A DNA stretch of 64,000 bases from Psychrobacter coccoides (GCF_017498085.1 NZ_JAGBKM010000005.1:1-64000); one strand, 5' to 3'. Numbered from the stretch's first letter, positions 1 through 9,173 are shown. The notes: generated by a model not told the origin, from the letters alone. Program-made: numbers and translations.

Positions 1-1
1 C

Positions 2-1456
2 ATTGATGACGGTCAAGGTGGCGTGATCACTCAAACTGCTACGATTACGGTCGCTGCCGTAAATGATGCGCCAGTGTCAGAAGACAGTGTTATTGGTGTC
101 GCTGAAAACATCGTTGATACAGGTATGCTCGCTGAAGCTACCGATGTGGATGGCGATGAATTAACTTATAAACTTAAAGAAGGTGCCACTAATGGTACAG
201 TAACGGTTGAAGCTGATGGCAGCTACACCTACACCCCAAATACTGATTTTAAGGGTGAAGACAGCTTTACTTATACGGTTGACGACGGTAACGGTGGCAT
301 CATTACTAAGACTGCCAATGTGAAGGTCAGCGCACTTGATCAAAAATCTAACTTTGAGTTGCAAGAAGTCTTTAAAACTACCGTTGTCGCTGAGCTACAA
401 ACAGTAGTAGAGAAACAGGCATCCTCTTCTATAAATGAAGTTATAGAGTTTGAAGTCACTGGTGACGATGCAACGCCTAGCTTGATAATTTCTAATGACT
501 CTAATTCCATTCAAGCCTCGTATAGCTATACTCTACAAGGGCCAGGGATTTCAGCCTCTAACGGCGGTAGCATTGCATCAAGAGGCTCAAGTAGTTATGA
601 GATAGATTTTCGCACCGGCACTCTGCCACCAGGCAAATATACTCTAGACTTAAAAGTCTCTTCATCAGGATCATTAATTGATTTTAACGTCACTGAATTT
701 AAAGACGTTGAATATACTGAGTTTACTGGTTATCAAGACATTACAGGCAATATCTTTGCAGATGACAATGTCAACGTCCCTGACAACTATGATATTCAGA
801 TAGCTGGGCAGACGATTACAATCCAAGCAGGCAGCCCGTCAGCGGAATCATTGACAGTGAACACTGAGAATGGTCAGCTAACTGTAAAACCAAATGGTGA
901 TTATACGTATCAATCTGACCGTACCGAACTTGGCTTAGATGAGTCAGCCCTTGCAGAAGATCTTTATATTAAAGTCATTGATTTAGATACTAAGCAAGCC
1001 AGTCACTATGGGATCAATATTACTTCAGATGCAACATCTTCAGAGCCTAGTGAGTTAGCACTCCATAACTTTGAGAATGATGGTATATCGCAGGACGACA
1101 GCTATAGTATCAGTGACAACTCTATTAGTTTGAGTTCAGTAGATGATGAGACTGCTCTATATAATAATGAAAATACTATTTTGGCCTTCAACGATATAGA
1201 AACTATGGATACAGGCTCTCTTACAGACTCAAAACTGACCGAGCTGCCTAGCATTGTTGACTTACTTGATGTAAATAATGATGAATTAGTGTTTGAAGGC
1301 GCTGATACAGTGGATGCAAATATAGCTAATGAGACTGCTACTACGTCAGTATCTAGTGGAGCCTCTGAGCCATCAATAGCAGTGGACTTCACTATAGGTC
1401 AAGTGCATGCGCTTAATGATAATATGCAGGCGGAAGCGATGTTCCATATTATGTAG
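2..1456 (+). CDS. Large repetitive surface adhesin (Bap/VCBS-like), C-terminal part
   Basis: Open at the left edge; the frame is read from base 2. The first ~110 residues contain cadherin/VCBS-like Ig repeats: a 'VNDAPV' linker, 'DVDGDELTY', 'DGSYTYTPN', 'GEDSFTYTVDDGNGG'. The next ~230 residues are non-repetitive and contain another 'NGDYTY' beta module, as in the C-terminal region of Bap/LapF-type adhesins. The last ~110 residues are acidic and Ser/Thr/Asp/Glu-rich and end in FHIM. Giant proteins of this type are exported by type I secretion and mediate attachment and biofilm formation. No RTX nonapeptides or LPXTG anchor are visible in this part. The family is clear from repeat style; the exact adhesin class is inferred. 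Confidence 0.75.
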   Translation: MDDGQGGVITQTATITVAAVNDAPVSEDSVIGVAENIVDTGMLAEATDVDGDELTYKLKEGATNGTVTVEADGSYTYTPNTDFKGEDSFTYTVDDGNGGIITKTANVKVSALDQKSNFELQEVFKTTVVAELQTVVEKQASSSINEVIEFEVTGDDATPSLIISNDSNSIQASYSYTLQGPGISASNGGSIASRGSSSYEIDFRTGTLPPGKYTLDLKVSSSGSLIDFNVTEFKDVEYTEFTGYQDITGNIFADDNVNVPDNYDIQIAGQTITIQAGSPSAESLTVNTENGQLTVKPNGDYTYQSDRTELGLDESALAEDLYIKVIDLDTKQASHYGINITSDATSSEPSELALHNFENDGISQDDSYSISDNSISLSSVDDETALYNNENTILAFNDIETMDTGSLTDSKLTELPSIVDLLDVNNDELVFEGADTVDANIANETATTSVSSGASEPSIAVDFTIGQVHALNDNMQAEAMFHIM

Positions 1457-1486
1457 CACTCTGTTATATCATTATAATCGAGAACG

Positions 1487-1526
1487 CAAAAGCGAGCGAT
1501 GGTACTCATTGCTCGCTTTTTGTTTT
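1487..1526 (+). terminator. Rho-independent terminator after adhesin
   Basis: AAAAGCGAGC at 1488-1497 pairs with GCTCGCTTTT at 1511-1520 across a 13-nt loop and is followed by further T residues. It lies 31 bases past the adhesin stop. Confidence 0.8.
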
Positions 1527-1791
1527 GAGCATACCTACCAAAGGAACCAGTCATATCACCCAAAAAACAATTAATAGACTACTTAAAACAGACTGATATG
1601 ATGGAACCATTTATATCAAACTCTCTAAGTAGTTGTGACTAATAATAACCACATAATCCATAAAAACATTGAGGCTATATGAAGCTTGTGACACTCAACC
1701 AATAAATCATCAAGTATATTTTTCCTATCATCATCGGCTTATTTTCAGTTAAAATTATTATGACTTGATAACGCAAAAGAACATCACTCAT
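1527..1791. other. Intergenic spacer adhesin-glsA
   Basis: AT-rich spacer between the adhesin terminator and glsA. No ORF, strong repeat or RNA signature was recognised; it presumably holds the glsA promoter. Confidence 0.4.
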
Positions 1792-2712
1792 ATGCAACAA
1801 ATTCTAGATGATATTGCTGCCCAAATGGCGCTGGAGACCGAGCTTGGACAGGTGGCGGATTATATTCCGCAATTGGCGCACGTCGACCCTAACCAGTTTG
1901 GTATTAGCGTTGCGACCCCTGATGGACAAGTCTATGCCGCAGGGGATGCGAGCACCCTGTTTTCCATACAAAGTATCTCCAAGGTGTTTACCTTAACTAT
2001 CGGCCTTGGCAAGCTAGGCAATACGCTTTGGAGCCATGTCGGTCGTGAGCCATCAGGCGACCCCTTTAACTCCATCACGATACTGGAGTATGAGTCTGGC
2101 CGACCACGAAACCCCTTTATCAATGCTGGGGCAATTGCAGTAGTAGATGCGATTATGATGGGACATGAGCCAAGAGAGATACTGGGAGAGATTCTACAAT
2201 TTGTGCACTTTGTGGCAGACGATGATTCGATCCGTTTTGATCATAGAGTGGCCGCCTCTGAAATGGCGCATAGAGATCGAAACGCAGCACTAGCACACTT
2301 TATGAAATCCTTTGGCCATCTCAAACATGAGGTGAATAAAGTACTGGGGGTTTATTTTCACCAGTGCTCGATTGCGATGAGTTGTCAGCAGTTGGCGCGA
2401 GCGGGGCTATTTTTAGTATCCAATGGCGTCAACCAACACACTGGCATAAGGGTAATTAATCCACAGCGCTCTAAACGTATTAACTCACTGATGATGATGT
2501 GTGGTCACTACGATGGCTCTGGTGAGTTTGCTTATCGAGTCGGCCTGCCAGGTAAAAGCGGGGTGGGAGGTGGTATTTTGACAATAGCGCCAGGTAAAGG
2601 CTCTATTGCGGTCTGGTCACCAGGGCTTGACCCTGTAGGCAACTCCAAACTGGGGCTAAAAGCATTAGAGCTATTAGTAGAAAAAACAGGCTGGTCTGTT
2701 TTTTCGGACTAA
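1792..2712 (+). CDS. glsA: Glutaminase A
   Basis: Serine-dependent glutaminase hydrolysing L-glutamine to glutamate and ammonia in the cytoplasm. From ATG 1792 the protein is 306 residues, the usual family length. Visible motifs: 'VADYIP' near the N terminus, 'FSIQSISK' near residues 57-64 (beta-lactamase-like Ser-x-x-Lys catalytic pair), 'DPFNS', '[10 protein letters not shown]' and 'GKSGVGGGI' near the C terminus. An upstream in-frame TTG at 1765 would add nine residues, but ATG 1792 places VADYIP at the spacing seen in E. coli GlsB. It is monocistronic and convergent with the next gene. Family assignment is very secure; the start is less so. Confidence 0.95.
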   Translation: MQQILDDIAAQMALETELGQVADYIPQLAHVDPNQFGISVATPDGQVYAAGDASTLFSIQSISKVFTLTIGLGKLGNTLWSHVGREPSGDPFNSITILEYESGRPRNPFINAGAIAVVDAIMMGHEPREILGEILQFVHFVADDDSIRFDHRVAASEMAHRDRNAALAHFMKSFGHLKHEVNKVLGVYFHQCSIAMSCQQLARAGLFLVSNGVNQHTGIRVINPQRSKRINSLMMMCGHYDGSGEFAYRVGLPGKSGVGGGILTIAPGKGSIAVWSPGLDPVGNSKLGLKALELLVEKTGWSVFSD

Positions 2713-2726
2713 CAGCGGTTACTTAA

Positions 2727-2765
2727 GAAAAAAATCCAATGTCAAATGTCTGACATTGGATGATT
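2727..2765 (-). terminator. Terminator in convergent glsA / acidic-protein intergenic
   Basis: ATCCAATGTCA (2734-2744) pairs with TGACATTGGAT (2751-2761). A seven-A run at 2728-2734 on the plus strand becomes a U-tract for minus-strand transcripts, so this best serves the gene ending at 2793. It may also fold at the glsA 3' end. Confidence 0.7.
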
Positions 2766-2792
2766 CAAATACTATTTAACTGACTAGACGTT

Positions 2793-3371
2793 TTATTCTT
2801 GATCTAATTTATCGATCATGTCCTGATATTTTTCTTTTCTACTAGCAATCTTAGCGCGTTCTTGTTCTGCAGTAACGATGAGTTTTTTAGCAGCTTCTAC
2901 GCTTTTATCAAAGGCTGCAAGCTCCATATCTACCACAGCTATCAATCTTTGTAGAGTCATTGCCGCTGCTTTTTCTGTAACACCATTGGTCATGCCCGTA
3001 GCTTCGGATATGAAGTCCTCTCTAAGCTTAGACGCCCACTGGAACATACCCGCCAATGTCATACCAGATGAGTCGTCTTCTTCGGACTTATCTTTTTTAT
3101 CAGCTTCTTCGTCTTTTTTCTGCTCAGACTGATTGTTTTCTTCAGATTTGTCGTCTTTGTTAGATGTACCATTCTTTTTAGACTTATCTTCTTTGCTAGA
3201 GTCATCGTCTGCATCAGTTTCATAATTATGATCAGCGTTATAATCGTCAAAATCACCGTCTTCATAGACGACGGTATCGTCTTTTACGACCTCTACAGCC
3301 GTTACTGCATCGTTTTCTTTTTCAGTATGTTGGTTTTTAGTATTTTGGTTGTTTGAAGTATTATTTGACAT
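2793..3371 (-). CDS. Acidic low-complexity protein with helical C-terminal domain
   Basis: 192-residue protein of no recognised family. Residues 1 to ~105 are very rich in Asp, Glu, Lys, Ser and Asn and look disordered (runs such as 'DADDDSSKEDKSKK'). Residues ~105-190 are predicted helical, with heptad-like hydrophobics and an end 'EKYQDMIDKLDQE', superficially like phasin or coiled-coil proteins. There is no signal peptide or membrane segment. A good Shine-Dalgarno (AGGAGAATC on the coding strand) lies a few bases before the ATG, so it is a real gene. Extreme acidity is common in cold- and salt-tolerant Psychrobacter proteins. Function unknown. Confidence 0.75.
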   Translation of the reverse strand: MSNNTSNNQNTKNQHTEKENDAVTAVEVVKDDTVVYEDGDFDDYNADHNYETDADDDSSKEDKSKKNGTSNKDDKSEENNQSEQKKDEEADKKDKSEEDDSSGMTLAGMFQWASKLREDFISEATGMTNGVTEKAAAMTLQRLIAVVDMELAAFDKSVEAAKKLIVTAEQERAKIASRKEKYQDMIDKLDQE

Positions 3372-3565
3372 AAATGATTCTCCTATATGGAGTTTTAGGT
3401 GAAAGGTATGTTGCTGTCTTTCTCTCTTTATTGGGCTTACTGTGCGTTAGACTTGATATTAGCTATACTCGATACTAGGCTGCGACTGTTTTTTAGTCAA
3501 TACTTCGACATAAATCTACCTATCAAGACCTACAGGAAAAAACATAATGAAAAAGATTGAATGAC

Positions 3566-4132
3566 TTATATAGCGATGTTGTTAGGCAGATGAATCTCTA
3601 TTCGCAGCTTGGGTAGGTTTTGTAGATGTTGGCTCAGTAAGGGTAGGGTGTCAGTATGCCAACTCAAGGGTACTGAGCCTGATGAGTTGAGTGCATCGGC
3701 CGCATCAGTTTGTGGATTATTATAAGAAATGAGGGGGCGTGCCAGTAGTGCAACCCTACGAACGCCTTGATAGCGTATAAGAGGGATGAGCTGCTGCTGC
3801 AAGTCAAGCAGTGAGGCATTTAGCCAACGGGCTCGCGTTGGGTGATAAGGGTGGTCAGATGTGACAAGATTAGCAATATAACTGGGTTGATTGCCATTAC
3901 TGCTGATACCAAGACCAGCTTGCTCTCGGCTGCGTTTGTGCAGTAAGCAGCTGCCAACTGTTAAACGCCCATCACGACAAGCATGGTAGTAGCGTTGATG
4001 ATTATCAGGAAACAATGTCTTTGTGCGCATAAGTACAGGATCTAAGAGAGTCCCTGCGGTATTGACGGGCAATATCAATAACTGAGCACGAGTATTTAAT
4101 ATAGGCGTATGGGTCAGCGTTATGATGGCCAT
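3566..4132 (-). CDS. Degenerate macro-domain (ADP-ribose-binding fold) protein
   Basis: 188 residues. Residues ~15-125 follow the order of small macro domains of the DarG/Appr-1''-pase type. 'LLILPVNTAGTLLDPVLM' fits the first nucleotide-binding loop, where families usually read NTVGVMGKGIA. Then come 'LFPDNHQRYYHACRDGRL', 'GSCLLH', 'YIANLVTSD', 'RARWLNASLLDLQQQL' and 'GVRRVALLARPL'. The Gly-rich loop residues and the late PxLGxGxGG loop of active enzymes are not conserved, so de-ADP-ribosylation activity is doubtful. No toxin partner (DarT-like) is adjacent: the neighbours are an acidic protein and a membrane-anchored coiled coil. The fold call is from pattern similarity; ligand and role are unknown. 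Confidence 0.6.
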   Translation of the reverse strand: MAIITLTHTPILNTRAQLLILPVNTAGTLLDPVLMRTKTLFPDNHQRYYHACRDGRLTVGSCLLHKRSREQAGLGISSNGNQPSYIANLVTSDHPYHPTRARWLNASLLDLQQQLIPLIRYQGVRRVALLARPLISYNNPQTDAADALNSSGSVPLSWHTDTLPLLSQHLQNLPKLRIEIHLPNNIAI

Positions 4133-4159
4133 TGTAGATACTCTATTAAAAGCCCAGTA

Positions 4160-4678
4160 TTATGGCATACCAACCTCAGCTTTTTTGGCTGCCTCAAGCT
4201 GAGCAATTTGCTGCTCGATTAATTGGATTTGATCAGCTTTCATATCGGTCAGCTGTTGAGACATTGTGATTTGTTCAGTCGTCAGCTTTTCTTGCTCTGC
4301 TAAGCGTTGTCGCTCATCTTCTAAGCGATCAATCTCTTCTTTAGCCAGACTGTCTGTTTCTGGTAAAGGGGCATTAAGGACCATCTGAGCTTCAGTGGAT
4401 TCCACTTCAGCAGGTTCAATGATTTCAACAGGCGTCGAGTCATTGTCGATTTTATCTGTATCACTTACTAAGTTAGAGCTGTCTTCTACCACAGTAAGCT
4501 GAGCGTCTGCTGGCGTCTCTTTCGCTACTGGATGCGTATTAGAAAGCGAGCGTGACCATACAAAATAACCCACCACTATGATCAGCAATAGGAGCAGCAG
4601 GACGATAAGACCCTTAGTGCCGACGCCTGATGGTTTAGAGGTTTTGGTCAAGACAGGAGAGGGTTTTTTAGAAGACAT
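4160..4678 (-). CDS. Single-pass membrane protein with C-terminal coiled coil
   Basis: From ATG 4678 the product is 172 residues: a short basic Ser/Pro/Lys N terminus, one strongly hydrophobic helix at ~23-41 ('GLIVLLLLLL...'), a long acidic linker, and a Gln/Glu/Lys-rich coiled coil at ~115-168. This is the topology of an inner-membrane anchored periplasmic protein. The frame stays open upstream to 4822, but that extension would run through a terminator hairpin at 4738-4763, so ATG 4678 is preferred. Function unknown. Confidence 0.65.
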   Translation of the reverse strand: MSSKKPSPVLTKTSKPSGVGTKGLIVLLLLLLIIVVGYFVWSRSLSNTHPVAKETPADAQLTVVEDSSNLVSDTDKIDNDSTPVEIIEPAEVESTEAQMVLNAPLPETDSLAKEEIDRLEDERQRLAEQEKLTTEQITMSQQLTDMKADQIQLIEQQIAQLEAAKKAEVGMP

Positions 4679-4735
4679 ATCAAGGCCAATAGTTACGAAG
4701 GACAAGAGGTTGGTTATACTATAGCAAACCCAATA

Positions 4736-4765
4736 ATAAAAGCCTATCAACTGATAGGCTTTTAT
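4736..4765 (-). terminator. Bidirectional-type terminator hairpin
   Basis: AAAAGCCTATCA (4738-4749) and TGATAGGCTTTT (4752-4763) form a near-perfect palindrome with an A-tract on one side and a T-tract on the other. It ends the prlC-zinc ribbon transcript and separates it from the membrane-protein gene. Confidence 0.8.
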
Positions 4766-4829
4766 ACGTATGAGAGTGACAAGTTTTACCGTTGCAAACC
4801 GTAGAGAGAAGTGACTGACCACGGGGAGG

Positions 4830-5087
4830 TTAGGGTTTAAACTTCACCGTACCGCTAGTGCCTGTGGTCATTGCATCAGCAGCCAGCTGATCTTCGAGGT
4901 GGTTTTTGGCGCTGATCTCGTCAGCCTCAGGGCGACGCTCACTATGGTCGCACTGAGTGCACTCAATGTACTCATCAGGCTCGGGTGTGACTATGGTCAC
5001 TTGCACCACTGCATCTAACGCTTGACACTTGGGACAGCGCACCCCTGCCAAAAACTGACGCTTAGGACGGTTGGACTGATAACGCAT
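4830..5087 (-). CDS. YheV-family putative zinc-ribbon protein
   Basis: 85-residue protein with a single zinc ribbon: 'CPKC' near residues 18-21 and 'CTQC' near 43-46, then 'DHSERRP', which is characteristic of the YheV family. The basic N terminus ('RPKRQFLAGVRCPKC') is also typical. Its ATG shares one base with the prlC stop codon (TAATG), so translation is coupled to PrlC. The family has no firmly established function; the four-cysteine metal site is clear. Confidence 0.85.
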   Translation of the reverse strand: MRYQSNRPKRQFLAGVRCPKCQALDAVVQVTIVTPEPDEYIECTQCDHSERRPEADEISAKNHLEDQLAADAMTTGTSGTVKFKP

Positions 5088-7273
5088 TAGCTGACCTCAC
5101 GGTTTGATTGGGTATTAGCGGCCACGGTATTTGTACCGCTAAAGCCACTATGGCGCAGTAGGGCGTCGATACTGGCACTACGACCACGAAAATTCTCAAA
5201 GTTAATCTTCGCCGGTAAGCTGCCACCAACTGATAATATGGTGTCACGGAAGGCTTTACCAGTGATAGGATTAAAGATGCCGTCTTCTTCAAACTTGCTA
5301 AAGGCATCGGCGGACAATAACTCCGCCCATTTATAAGAATAATAGCCTGCAGCATAGCCACCAGCGAAAATATGACTAAAACCATTCGCAAAACGGTTGT
5401 AATCTGGCGTTTTCATCATAGCGATATCATTGCGTACGGCATCTAGTGTGGCGAGAATGCCTGCATAATCTAGCGCTGGCGTGTGAGCATGGATGAGTAA
5501 ATCAAACAGCGCAAACTCAATTTGGCGCAGTGTCTGCATGCCACTTTGGAAGTTCTTAGCGGCAAGTAACGCATCAAGTTTGGCTTTTGGTAGCGGCTCG
5601 CCTGTCTCGACATGACTGCTAATCAGCGCAATACCATCGCTCTCCCATGCCCAGTTTTCCATAAACTGACTGGGTAGCTCAACTGCATCCCACTCTACAC
5701 CATTGACCCCAGCGACATCACCGACCGTCACTTGGGTCAACAGGTGATGTAGACCATGACCGAACTCATGGAACAAGGTTAATACCTCATCATGCGTTAA
5801 CAAGCTTGGTTTACCCTCTAGCGCTGGGGTAAAGTTACCCACCATAAAGCACACTGGCAGTTGCTGATAACCCGTTTCGTCATGACGATAACGTGCCTGA
5901 AAACCACTCATCCAAGCACCACCACGTTTGCCACTACGAGCAAATAAGTCGAAATAAAAGCCACCGATTAAACTGTCATCAGCGTCAAATAGCTGATAAA
6001 ACAGAACGTCATCATGCCAGCGTGATACAGAGTCGCTATGCTCCTGTACTTTGATACCGTATAAACGCTCAACAATAGCAAAAAGCCCATCGATAACTTT
6101 TGGTAATGGAAAATAAGGACGAATGGCTTCTTGCGATAAGCTGAATTTGTTCTGTTTTACTTTTTCGGCAATATAAGCATTGTCCCAAGGCTGCAGCTCT
6201 GTTATGCCATAATCACGAGCGCACTCTTGTAGCTGTACTAAGTCTGCTTTAGCCGTTGGTGTTGCCTTGTCTGCAAGATTGCGCAAAAATCTCTCAACCT
6301 CATCCACACTATCCGCCATCTTGGTCGATAGTGATACTTCAGCATAGTTATTAAAGCCTAGCAGTCGGGCTTTTTGTTCCCGTAGCGCTAAGATTTGACT
6401 CATAATGTCAGCGTTATTGAGCGACTCACCTTTACTATTGGTATGCGTATCGAACTCTGAGGCACGAGTCACACAAGCACGGTATAGCGTCTCACGCAAC
6501 TGACGATCATCGGCATGAGTCATCACGGCCAGATAGACCGGAATGTTTAAACTTGCGACATAATATGGCGTTGGTAAGGTATCGATCTGCGCTTGAGTAA
6601 GCTTACCATCAGCCAGTTGGCGAGCTTTGTATTGTTCACCTGCATCTGCCAGTAGCGCCAGCCCACTCTCAGTCAGACCCGCCAGCTGCTCTGATGATAA
6701 AGGTAATGCAAACGCTTGTGTGGCATCCAAGATATGATCAGAAAAGGTAGCCGATAAGGTAGAAAGCTTGCTTTGAATCTCAGCATAGGTCTCTTGCTCG
6801 GCTTTTGGCAGCGCCACCCCTGATAGCTCAAAGCTTTGCAGTGCCAATTCAATAGCACGTGCGCGCGCCGGCTCAAGCGTAGCAAAAAAACTTGTATCGT
6901 TAACAATGGCTTGATAGCGGCTAAATAGGGGTTGATGCTGACCCACACGAGTCCCATAAGCAGACAGCTTGGGCAGTAGCTCATGATGCACATGGCGTAT
7001 CTCGTCATTACTCATCACACTATTTAGATGCGATAACACGCCCCAATTGCGATCCAAAGCCAGATTAATGTGATCAAAAGCCAGCACATCTGCCAATGCT
7101 TGCTCGGCACCTACTTGAGTGTTTGGCTTATCTACCTCTGTCGCTAAGGTGTCCAAAAAGTCATTGGCAGCGTCGATAGCCTGACTTACTTTTACTTGTA
7201 AGTCGTTTGGGTCGGTAGCGGCGAAGTCAACAAGATGTAAGTCTGAGTCAAGAACAGTCATATCAGTATCCAT
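5087..7273 (-). CDS. prlC: Oligopeptidase A (M3 family metallopeptidase)
   Basis: Cytoplasmic zinc endopeptidase that degrades oligopeptides, including released signal peptides. The catalytic motif HEFGHGLHHLL is present about two-thirds of the way along, with the downstream Glu ligand region 'EWDAVELPSQFMENWAWE'. The C-terminal 'FANGFSHIFAGGYAAGYYSYKWAELLSADAF' region is diagnostic for M3A enzymes, given here by its ends. Length (728 residues from ATG 7273) exceeds E. coli PrlC (~680), largely through N-terminal extension. Starts at TTG 7297, ATG 7273 and ATG 7261 are all possible; 7261 has the only SD-like GGAT. It forms an operon with the zinc-ribbon gene. Confidence 0.95.
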   Translation of the reverse strand: MDTDMTVLDSDLHLVDFAATDPNDLQVKVSQAIDAANDFLDTLATEVDKPNTQVGAEQALADVLAFDHINLALDRNWGVLSHLNSVMSNDEIRHVHHELLPKLSAYGTRVGQHQPLFSRYQAIVNDTSFFATLEPARARAIELALQSFELSGVALPKAEQETYAEIQSKLSTLSATFSDHILDATQAFALPLSSEQLAGLTESGLALLADAGEQYKARQLADGKLTQAQIDTLPTPYYVASLNIPVYLAVMTHADDRQLRETLYRACVTRASEFDTHTNSKGESLNNADIMSQILALREQKARLLGFNNYAEVSLSTKMADSVDEVERFLRNLADKATPTAKADLVQLQECARDYGITELQPWDNAYIAEKVKQNKFSLSQEAIRPYFPLPKVIDGLFAIVERLYGIKVQEHSDSVSRWHDDVLFYQLFDADDSLIGGFYFDLFARSGKRGGAWMSGFQARYRHDETGYQQLPVCFMVGNFTPALEGKPSLLTHDEVLTLFHEFGHGLHHLLTQVTVGDVAGVNGVEWDAVELPSQFMENWAWESDGIALISSHVETGEPLPKAKLDALLAAKNFQSGMQTLRQIEFALFDLLIHAHTPALDYAGILATLDAVRNDIAMMKTPDYNRFANGFSHIFAGGYAAGYYSYKWAELLSADAFSKFEEDGIFNPITGKAFRDTILSVGGSLPAKINFENFRGRSASIDALLRHSGFSGTNTVAANTQSNREVS

Positions 7274-7297
7274 ATAGTCAGCGTCAGTAATTATCAA

Positions 7298-7847
7298 TAA
7301 ATATCGTAATAGTGAAAAGTTATAGCAAGGTATATTATCTAAAGTGGTATAGCATTGCGTTTTTTAGGTATTTACTCTATGAATTGTGTTAGGGGGTCTG
7401 TAAAAGATGGGTATGGCTCGATAAGAATGCAACCCAAAGACGCTTGAAGTTGTTTTTTATCAAATTTAAGACAATTTTTTTATCTTTTACCCATTTACAA
7501 AGAATCATCATTTACTTGCAAAATACCCCTACAGTAAGTAAGGTAAAGTTGTTATGGTGATACTAAAGGTAATGGATGACTGTCAGTCGGACGGCCAAGG
7601 AGCCAACTCGCAACCTATTTTAAAGTTCTTGTTTAGCAAAAAGACAAGGCTGAAATCACAATATAGAATAGGACAATCGCCATACCTTGATACAAGTGTT
7701 TATTAATAATAATGACTCAGATAACACACAAACTGTCTAAGAGAATTGTAAGAGCAAGAGAAGGCGTTACTCTTATCTTGTATGCATGATCTATATAGAT
7801 GGTTATTTCTCTAAAAAGTAAAGATAATAAAACTAGGAGAACGATAT
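7298..7847. other. 550-bp intergenic region, divergent prlC / baeRF
   Basis: Divergent promoter region. No ORF of useful length, palindrome or known RNA motif was recognised. A TTGATA hexamer at about 7687 is followed 17 bases later by an AT-rich -10-like stretch, a weak promoter candidate for the baeRF gene. An AGGAG Shine-Dalgarno stands just before ATG 7848. Confidence 0.35.
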
Positions 7848-8960
7848 ATGAAAGCAACGCTAAAGAGTTTACGTGAAACCAAAGCCGATCCAGCTGTTAG
7901 TGTTTTTGTAAAAACTCATCGTGATCATCCTGCCAATGAGACGGATCCCATTGCGTTAAAAAACCAACTAAAAGTCGTCGAAGAGCGTCTTACTAATGAA
8001 TATGACAAAAATACTGCCACCACTATTTTAGATAAAATTCATGCTAAAACTCAAGATCTGAATCACAACTATAACCTGGACACTTTAGCGATATTTGCCA
8101 GTACAGATGAGGCTCAAATACTGCGTTTACCCCTTGATGCTAAAGAGCGGGTGATTATCGATAAAAGCTTTGCTACTCGTGATCTGATTCGTGATATGGC
8201 AAGTGCTGTTCATTACTACATTGTGGTGCTTGGACGTGATAACGCACGTTTGATTGAGGCGTCTAACGATCGTGTCGTCAAAGAGTTTGACAAAGATGAC
8301 GAGGCGCAAAATAACATGGAGAGCATTCCGTTTCCTATCGAAAATAATAGCTTATATAAGACAGGTGATGGCGGCTCTGATCGCTCAGCAAACAACGAAG
8401 ACAGCTACTTGAAAGAGTACTTCAATCGCATTGATAAAAGTGTGCAAGAGCTGTGGGGCGAGCATAAAATGCCGTTAGTAGTCGTAGGTGATGCTCGTAA
8501 TATTAGCTATTATAAAGAAGTCTGTGATCGCCCAGATAATATTATCGCTTCTGTATCAAACGTCACCAATCTAGAAGACGGCAGCGCTCAGCATATCGTG
8601 GATGGGGTACAAGAGGCGATCGAAAGCTATCGTACGTCATTGCATGAAGCAGCATTGGGTGAAATAGATAAAGCCCGTGGTGCAGATATGTTGCGTGTCG
8701 ACTTGCAAGAGATTTATCGTGCTGCCTATCAAGGGGCTGGTGAGACACTATACTTACGCCGTGGTTATATGCAACCAGCTAAAATTGATGAAAAAGCTCA
8801 AACGCTCATGTACGCCGATGATCCAGCTGAAGAAGGCGTGACTGATGACGCCGTTAGCGTGATTATTGAACATGTGATGCATAACGGTGGTGAAGTGGTG
8901 TTTATGCCACAGGACATCATGAGCGAAGATCAACCCCTTGCTTTGGTTACTCGCTACTAA
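7848..8960 (+). CDS. Bacterial archaeo-eukaryotic release factor-like protein (baeRF family 3-like)
   Basis: 370-residue protein with the domain order of bacterial eRF1-like (baeRF) proteins. The N-terminal part begins 'DPAVSVFVKTHRDHPAN', then 'LKNQLKVVEERL', 'LAIFASTDEAQILRLPL' and 'YYIVVLGRDNARLIEA'. The middle has 'LKEYFNRIDKSVQELW' and 'PLVVVGDARNISYYKEV'. The C-terminal part has 'YRAAYQGAGETLYLRRG' and 'HNGGEVVFMPQDIMSEDQPLALVTRY'. The latter three match the second and third domains (peptidyl-tRNA-hydrolase-like core and Pelota/eL30-like fold) described for the family. No GGQ tripeptide is seen. A role in ribosome rescue or stress-linked translation control has been proposed for baeRFs from genomics; it is not shown here. 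Confidence 0.8.
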   Translation: MKATLKSLRETKADPAVSVFVKTHRDHPANETDPIALKNQLKVVEERLTNEYDKNTATTILDKIHAKTQDLNHNYNLDTLAIFASTDEAQILRLPLDAKERVIIDKSFATRDLIRDMASAVHYYIVVLGRDNARLIEASNDRVVKEFDKDDEAQNNMESIPFPIENNSLYKTGDGGSDRSANNEDSYLKEYFNRIDKSVQELWGEHKMPLVVVGDARNISYYKEVCDRPDNIIASVSNVTNLEDGSAQHIVDGVQEAIESYRTSLHEAALGEIDKARGADMLRVDLQEIYRAAYQGAGETLYLRRGYMQPAKIDEKAQTLMYADDPAEEGVTDDAVSVIIEHVMHNGGEVVFMPQDIMSEDQPLALVTRY

Positions 8961-9005
8961 TAAGCCGTGTGATGTCGTACAAATAAAGCATTGATTGGTA
9001 GTATA

Positions 9006-9040
9006 AGAGCATTGGTTCATCGTGAGTCAATGCTTTTTTA
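9006..9040 (+). terminator. Terminator after baeRF gene
   Basis: AGCATTG (9008-9014) pairs with CAATGCT (9028-9034), followed by a run of six T. An upstream repeat of the left arm (AAAGCATTGA near 8987) could pair alternatively. Confidence 0.7.
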
Positions 9041-9173
9041 ATGAGCTTTACTTGGATAACGGACGATTAAGTAGCAGATATACTGCTATATCGTATCTAA
9101 TTACTAGATAACACCAGTCCGAACGATTATGATATTGATCATACGTTAACATTGACCCCGAACCCTCTACGAT

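Noticed and set aside
4679-4822. N-terminal extension of the membrane-anchored coiled-coil protein
   Set aside because: It would be translated through a strong terminator hairpin (4738-4763), and a better ATG exists at 4678.
5062-5391. Long frames opposite or within prlC, sucA, sucB and thiC
   Set aside because: They are shadows of strongly supported genes with no motif or Shine-Dalgarno of their own.
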